Shown here: in pieces, positions 15,057 through 18,697 of the stretch | How the letters are laid out: the number at the start of each line of letters is the position of its first letter | How positions within the stretch are numbered: position 1 is the stretch's first letter | Source: JASFQI01 sp050115555 | GTDB lineage: Bacteria; Desulfobacterota; DSM-4660; Desulfatiglandales; HGW-15 | Direction of reading: 5' to 3' | Assembly: GCA_050115555.1 (NCBI GenBank) | Contig: JASFQI010000061.1 | Coordinates: 1-18,697, forward strand | DNA length: 18,697 nucleotides | Notes under the pieces: model-generated | The model's database searches: none | Told to the model about the DNA's origin: nothing | What the model saw: the letters and a program-made list of their open reading frames with translations, nothing else | Made by a program: the position numbers and the translations under genes

Positions 15057-15244
15057 CGTGCAAGGAGTTGGAGTCCGAAGCGTGTTTCCGGTAAAGGCCG
15101 ACGCTCGTGAAGGGTAGAGGTATGCGATCAAACGTGCTGGAACGCATCACGACCCGGCAGGGATCGCAAGCCCCCAACCCTGAATAGTGCCGACACCGGC
15201 CTGGTAAGATTCCGAAAGGGCTGCAGGAGAAATACATTCACCCC

Positions 15245-15273
15245 TTGATTTTCCCGTCCATACGCATTATATT
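15245..15273 (+). promoter_or_regulatory. Sigma-70 promoter for the exported orphan
   Basis: TTGATT (15245-15250), 17-base spacer, TATATT (15268-15273): four of six and five of six consensus bases with ideal spacing. The start of transcription would be near 15280, only about eight bases before the ATG at 15288, which favours the ATG at 15327 as the translation start. Confidence 0.5.
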
Positions 15274-15326
15274 CCCTCCAATCCATCATGAGGACTTCAG
15301 AAATCCTCCCTTTTCGTGAGACATCC

Positions 15327-16565
15327 ATGCGAAGAACAAAAGATTCCGCAGCGCTTCGAAAGGCGTTGAGCATTGTCGTTGCCCTGGTCGGCGTCCTTTG
15401 CATGTTCTTTTCCCCGGTCCGGGCACAGACCGAAGCCCTGCCAGAGGCGATTTCCGCAGGAGTGGATCACTTGATGGGTCTTGCCCAGGGCGAGTCCACC
15501 TTTGAACCGAAGGCCGTTGCCCCACTGATTGCGTATGTGGCGTCGGAGAAGCCGCAGGATGCCGGACTCCACACAGGGGAATGGCAAGGCATGCCTTCCG
15601 CTTACTGCGAGTTCGATCTTCCAAGGGATCTCCAGACGGTCCTTCGCTACGCCTACCACCCGGACATTCCTAACAATGTGTTTCGACCGACCTCGATCCG
15701 CCTCACCCAATGGCTTGAAGTGGATGAAAAGGAAAACAGATCCCTGCCCACGCTCTGGGCGCACCTCCCCTCTTTGGAATCTCCTGTGGTGGTGACCGGG
15801 GTGGAGCGTGAGGAGAGCACTCCGGAGCTGGCTACCGGGGCGTGCTACGGGTACACGCTGGATCGTGCCCTCGTCCTGTTTCGGCTTGGGGAGCAAAACG
15901 TGTTCATCTCCGTCTCGAAGCAGCGGGGAAAGTCCGACAAGGGAAAAAAGGGGGCGAGCCTGGGAGGGGACAAAAACTGGGACTACGTGTACACCGGGGA
16001 GGACGGCCTGACTCGGGCGGGCCTGGGGTGGGCGGACACCCACATTTATGAATCGGCGTCCATTGCCGTCTTCTATGAGTCCGACCCTGCGCTCCCCAGG
16101 GTTCGATGCGGCGTTTTCAAATGGATCCAGGCCGGTTGGGCGGGTTTCAACATGGTGGAGCCCAGGCACATTCGGCGGGGACTCGAGCGATATGCACAGG
16201 GGTTCCGGGAAACCCTGGAGCATCCCAGGCTGCCGGACCCTGATCGTCTGGTGCGTCTGTTCGATTGGGTCCGGGCGTTGCCCCAGAAGGCCCTCTCGGC
16301 CAAGGTGAACGACTACCTGCAGGGGCTCGGCACGCGATATGCCGAAGAAAAGGTGCTTTCCAAGCCCTGCTTCGAGGAGCTGATCGAGCAGGGGGACTAT
16401 GCCGGCCGAATGAACAGGGTCCAGATGGAGAGCCTCGTGGCCCTGGAGTCCATGAAATGGGCCCTGGGTCGTCATACGGTCCTGGGGGAAGCCTTTCGCC
16501 TGGCGCCGGACCCCAGGGTTCGACGCGTTTCTCAAAAATCCTCCCTTCCCTGCCGCCTTAACTAG
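15327..16565 (+). CDS. Exported hypothetical protein (412 aa)
   Basis: I do not recognise the family. The 412-residue product begins MRRTKDSAALRKALSIVVAL, a basic n-region and hydrophobic core (about 12-30), with a likely signal peptidase I site after VRA33. The mature part has no membrane helices. Notable segments are FDLPRDLQTVLRYAYHPDIP, a glycine/lysine-rich loop GKSDKGKKGASLGGDKNWD, and DGLTRAGLGWADTHIYESAS; the last third is helical. It ends in a basic tail. It is expected in the periplasm. The start at 15327 is preferred over 15288, because the promoter just upstream would leave almost no leader for the latter and because it gives a standard signal peptide; neither ATG has a strong ribosome site. 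Single-gene unit. Confidence 0.75.
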   Translation: MRRTKDSAALRKALSIVVALVGVLCMFFSPVRAQTEALPEAISAGVDHLMGLAQGESTFEPKAVAPLIAYVASEKPQDAGLHTGEWQGMPSAYCEFDLPRDLQTVLRYAYHPDIPNNVFRPTSIRLTQWLEVDEKENRSLPTLWAHLPSLESPVVVTGVEREESTPELATGACYGYTLDRALVLFRLGEQNVFISVSKQRGKSDKGKKGASLGGDKNWDYVYTGEDGLTRAGLGWADTHIYESASIAVFYESDPALPRVRCGVFKWIQAGWAGFNMVEPRHIRRGLERYAQGFRETLEHPRLPDPDRLVRLFDWVRALPQKALSAKVNDYLQGLGTRYAEEKVLSKPCFEELIEQGDYAGRMNRVQMESLVALESMKWALGRHTVLGEAFRLAPDPRVRRVSQKSSLPCRLN

Positions 16566-16871
16566 GTTTCATCCTGGACCAGACTTCTCTTTTTTGATCG
16601 TTTCGTGTGCTTTGTGGTGCAGCTTGCACTTTCCGCCTTTCGTTTCTCCCGCTTGACGATCCCCCAAAAACCTCGTGATGCGTATTCCACAGGACTGGCT
16701 GCGGAGGGATTTAAAACAATGCCCCTCCCCAGGGGCGCCCTTGCAAGTCCATTTCGTTGGTGATAGGGTCGCGCACGAAACGGTCTAAGAAAATCCTTGT
16801 GCGTGTGCCCGAGGCGCAAGGAGACGAAAGCGCCCGGAAAAGACATGCGATTCGAACTACGGGGGGCAGCC
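16566..16871. other. 306-base spacer before kamA
   Basis: No gene is seen. There is one hairpin, GCCCCT-CCCC-AGGGGC (16721-16736), perfect over six pairs; read leftward it is followed by ATTGTTTTAAA, a weak terminator-like context on the minus strand, where no gene needs it. A smaller stem GTGCA-GCT-TGCAC lies at about 16617-16629. No good promoter pair was found for kamA. Confidence 0.35.
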
Positions 16872-18131
16872 ATGAAAACCTACGCACGGGTGGACTACCG
16901 GGATATTCCGCTCTTTCGGGACGTCCCGGAGTCGGACTGGCGGGACTGGAAGTGGCAGTTCAGGAACACGATCCGGGACATCGAGACCTTGAAGAAGATT
17001 ATCCGGATCGATGAACGCGAACAGCAGGATCTCGAGAAGGTCCTTCAGACCTTCAAGATGAGCATTACCCCTTATTACGCCAGCCTCATGGACCGGGAGT
17101 ACGCCCGGGGCTCCGTGCGGCTCCAGGGGGTCCCGAGCATTCAAGAGCTGGCGTACGATCCCGACGACCAGGAAGACCCCTTGCACGAGGACGTGGATTC
17201 GCCGGTGCCGGGGATCACCCATCGCTATCCCGACCGGGTCCTGTTCCTGGTGACCCGGATCTGTTCCATGTACTGTCGGCACTGCACTCGAAGGCGGCTG
17301 GTCGGGTCCCAGGACGACCACCTGAGCCGGGACCATATGGAGAAGGCCTTCCAATACATTGAGGAACACGAGGAGATTCGGGACATTCTGCTCTCGGGAG
17401 GGGATCCCCTGGTCCTGGACGACGGGCCCCTCGAGGAGATCCTGAAGCGGCTTCGTGAGATCGAGCACGTGGAGATCATCCGCATCGGCAGCCGGACGCC
17501 TGTGGTGCTGCCCTATCGCATTACGGACGAACTCGTGGCCATGCTGCGGAAATTCCATCCCCTGTATCTGAACACCCACTTCAACCACCCTTCGGAAATC
17601 ACGCAGGACTCCAGAGAGGCCTGTGCCAGGCTGGCCGATGCCGGCATCCCCCTGGGAAATCAGACGGTGCTCCTTCGCGACGTCAATGACTGCCCGTACA
17701 TCATGAAAAAGCTCGTGCACGAGCTCCTGATGATCCGGGTCAAGCCGTACTACATCTACCAGTGCGATCTTTCCCGGGGGATCGCGCACTTCCGCACCTC
17801 CATCACAAAGGGCATGGAGATCATCGAGAACCTGCGGGGCCACACGACGGGCATGGCCGTGCCCACGTTCGTTGTGGATGCGCCCGGGGGCGGCGGGAAG
17901 ATTCCGGTCATGCCGAACTACATCCTATCCCAGGGGGACCGCCGCCTGGTCCTTCGAAACTATGAAGGGGTGATCACGACCTACACGCAGCCGGAGAATG
18001 TGTTTTCCGACTGTGGCCATTGCCACATCTGCGATGATGAGCGGTACAAGCCATTGGACGGGGTGGCCAAGCTCCTGGCGGGGGAGAAACTCACCCTGGA
18101 GCCTGCGGACCTGAAACGGAGGAAACGGTAG
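16872..18131 (+). CDS. kamA: Lysine 2,3-aminomutase (radical SAM)
   Basis: Interconverts L-lysine and L-beta-lysine using an S-adenosylmethionine radical and PLP. In the 419-residue product the iron-sulfur motif is C131-x3-C135-x2-C138 (ICSMYCRHCTRRR), followed by LLSGGDPL. D299 (YQCDLSRG) and D336 (FVVDAPGGGGK) match the residues that hold the substrate side-chain amine, and K343 in GGGGKIP is the PLP lysine. All of these lie six positions beyond the Clostridium subterminale enzyme numbering as I remember it, so this is a true lysine mutase type and not EpmB, which is shorter and lacks the C-terminal domain. The tail has C381-x2-C384-x2-C387, likely zinc ligands. The start at 16872 fits homologues (WRDWKWQFRN near residue 23); the frame opens at 16797. 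Convergent with the GNAT gene. Confidence 0.93.
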   Translation: MKTYARVDYRDIPLFRDVPESDWRDWKWQFRNTIRDIETLKKIIRIDEREQQDLEKVLQTFKMSITPYYASLMDREYARGSVRLQGVPSIQELAYDPDDQEDPLHEDVDSPVPGITHRYPDRVLFLVTRICSMYCRHCTRRRLVGSQDDHLSRDHMEKAFQYIEEHEEIRDILLSGGDPLVLDDGPLEEILKRLREIEHVEIIRIGSRTPVVLPYRITDELVAMLRKFHPLYLNTHFNHPSEITQDSREACARLADAGIPLGNQTVLLRDVNDCPYIMKKLVHELLMIRVKPYYIYQCDLSRGIAHFRTSITKGMEIIENLRGHTTGMAVPTFVVDAPGGGGKIPVMPNYILSQGDRRLVLRNYEGVITTYTQPENVFSDCGHCHICDDERYKPLDGVAKLLAGEKLTLEPADLKRRKR

Positions 18132-18154
18132 GGGCCCAGTCGGGCGGGCTCAGT

Positions 18155-18601
18155 TTATCGATGACGGGTGAGCCGCATTTCCGCGTACTTGGAGGAGAAT
18201 CCAAGCCGTTCGTACAGGTTTCGGGCTGGGTTGTCATAGGCGACGTGGAGCTTTACGTCCCCTTCACAACGGGTGATGGCCTGTCGAAGGAGGCGACTTC
18301 CGATGCCCTGCCCCCGCATCGTATGATCCACGGCAACGTAGACGATAACGTGCTCTGGGATGTACCCGGACATGCCCGTGTCATTCACAACGAGAGTGCC
18401 CACGAGTTCTCCGTTCTCCCTCGAGGTGAGGACAAAACCACCCTTGCCCGGCGCCCGGCTCAGGGCGTAGTCCACGGCCCGTCGAATGTCGGGTTCCTCA
18501 TCCGCGGACGGGCCCAGTTCCCTGTGAAGGAAGCCCACGATTTCTTCCAGGGGAATTTCCAGGTTCCGTGCATCTTTTGAAATGTCGAGGATATCCACCA
18601 T
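18155..18601 (-). CDS. GNAT family N-acetyltransferase
   Basis: A 148-residue acetyltransferase of the GNAT fold. Motif A, the acetyl-CoA phosphate site, is VYVAVDHTMRGQGIGSRLL (88-105) with R96-G-Q-G-I-G101; the later LHVAYDNPARNLYERLGF (118-135) has the usual N124 and Y130 that contact CoA and serve as general acid. The substrate is not evident. The adjacent convergent kamA makes beta-lysine, so acetylation of beta-lysine (the AblB reaction) is a possibility, but known AblB proteins are near 270 residues and this one is about half that. The start at 18601 has AAAGG ten bases upstream; a TTG at 18637 would lengthen it by twelve residues and overlap the terminal inverted repeat. Confidence 0.85.
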   Translation of the reverse strand: MVDILDISKDARNLEIPLEEIVGFLHRELGPSADEEPDIRRAVDYALSRAPGKGGFVLTSRENGELVGTLVVNDTGMSGYIPEHVIVYVAVDHTMRGQGIGSRLLRQAITRCEGDVKLHVAYDNPARNLYERLGFSSKYAEMRLTRHR

Positions 18602-18630
18602 GGTGTATGTGCCTTTCAGGACTCGATCCT

Positions 18631-18680
18631 TCCGCAATTCAAAATCGGATTCAAGCGGAAAAAGCGCTTGAAATTGCGGA
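18631..18680. repeat. Imperfect inverted repeat with 11-base bulge
   Basis: TCCGCAATT (18631-18639) pairs with AATTGCGGA (18672-18680), and TTCAAGCG (18650-18657) with CGCTTGAA (18665-18672) across a 7-base loop. Together this is a stem of about 16 pairs interrupted only on the left by about 11 bases. No T run follows on either strand, so it is not an ordinary terminator. It lies just upstream of the GNAT gene. Confidence 0.55.
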
Positions 18681-18697
18681 TTGAAAGGGCGAGGATG

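Noticed and set aside
15297..16535. 412-codon frame on the minus strand opposite the exported orphan
   Set aside because: The plus-strand gene has a promoter and a signal peptide, while this frame has neither and shows the usual Arg/His-rich shadow composition.
16617..16629. Possible sigma-54 site near GGTGCAGCTTGC upstream of kamA
   Set aside because: The GG and GC pairs are eight bases apart instead of ten, so it does not meet the required spacing.
16857..17843. 328-codon frame on the minus strand opposite kamA
   Set aside because: Antisense to conserved kamA with no recognisable motif.
1..18697. tRNA, rRNA or CRISPR array
   Set aside because: No conserved tRNA T-arm (GGTTCGAATCC type) with matching acceptor, no rRNA signature and no regularly spaced direct repeats were found by eye.

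Overview
The window is GC-rich bacterial DNA, densely coded on both strands. It carries a rubredoxin, two rubrerythrin-type di-iron proteins, a DsrE-like protein and a lysine 2,3-aminomutase. That set, with a Tat-exported molybdoenzyme and a response regulator/CheC/diguanylate cyclase operon, suggests an anaerobic, probably sulfate-reducing or syntrophic Desulfobacterota (old Deltaproteobacteria). This assignment is an inference from gene content; no rRNA or tRNA gene was found to fix it.

Layout. Positions 1-3000 hold a membrane-anchored LysM protein (-), an AT-rich 73-residue orphan (-), a DUF72 protein (+) and a small membrane-anchored orphan (+). Positions 3044-7228 are a leftward gene string read zwf, molybdopterin oxidoreductase, glk, terC: glucokinase and glucose-6-phosphate dehydrogenase give entry to the oxidative pentose phosphate route, with an exported Mo enzyme and a TerC-type metal transporter in between and after. 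Positions 7433-8689 are a leftward redox/oxidative-stress group: rubredoxin, DsrE-like protein, ferritin-like di-iron protein. An ftsH gene follows on the + strand (9134-10933), convergent with a leftward three-gene signalling operon (10955-12916): CheY-like receiver, CheC-like phosphatase, PAS-GGDEF diguanylate cyclase, with a good sigma-54 promoter match in front.

Positions 13200-13440 have no convincing protein gene but contain a clearly foldable segment with several perfect helices. I read it as a structured RNA, possibly a stand-alone HEARO/omega-RNA-type element without its nuclease gene; the family assignment is unproven. Beyond it are a second ferritin-like protein (-), a phage-type conserved protein (+), khpA (+), an exported orphan with its own sigma-70 promoter (+), lysine 2,3-aminomutase (+) and a short GNAT acetyltransferase convergent with it (-). 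The window ends in an imperfect 50-base inverted repeat.

Physiological reading: the genes serve sugar phosphate and NADPH supply, oxygen and peroxide defence in an anaerobe, membrane protein quality control, c-di-GMP signalling, and perhaps beta-lysine osmolyte synthesis. The most unusual items are the structured RNA candidate, the sigma-54-driven receiver/CheC/GGDEF operon, the Mo enzyme between glk and zwf, and the KamA/short-GNAT pair.
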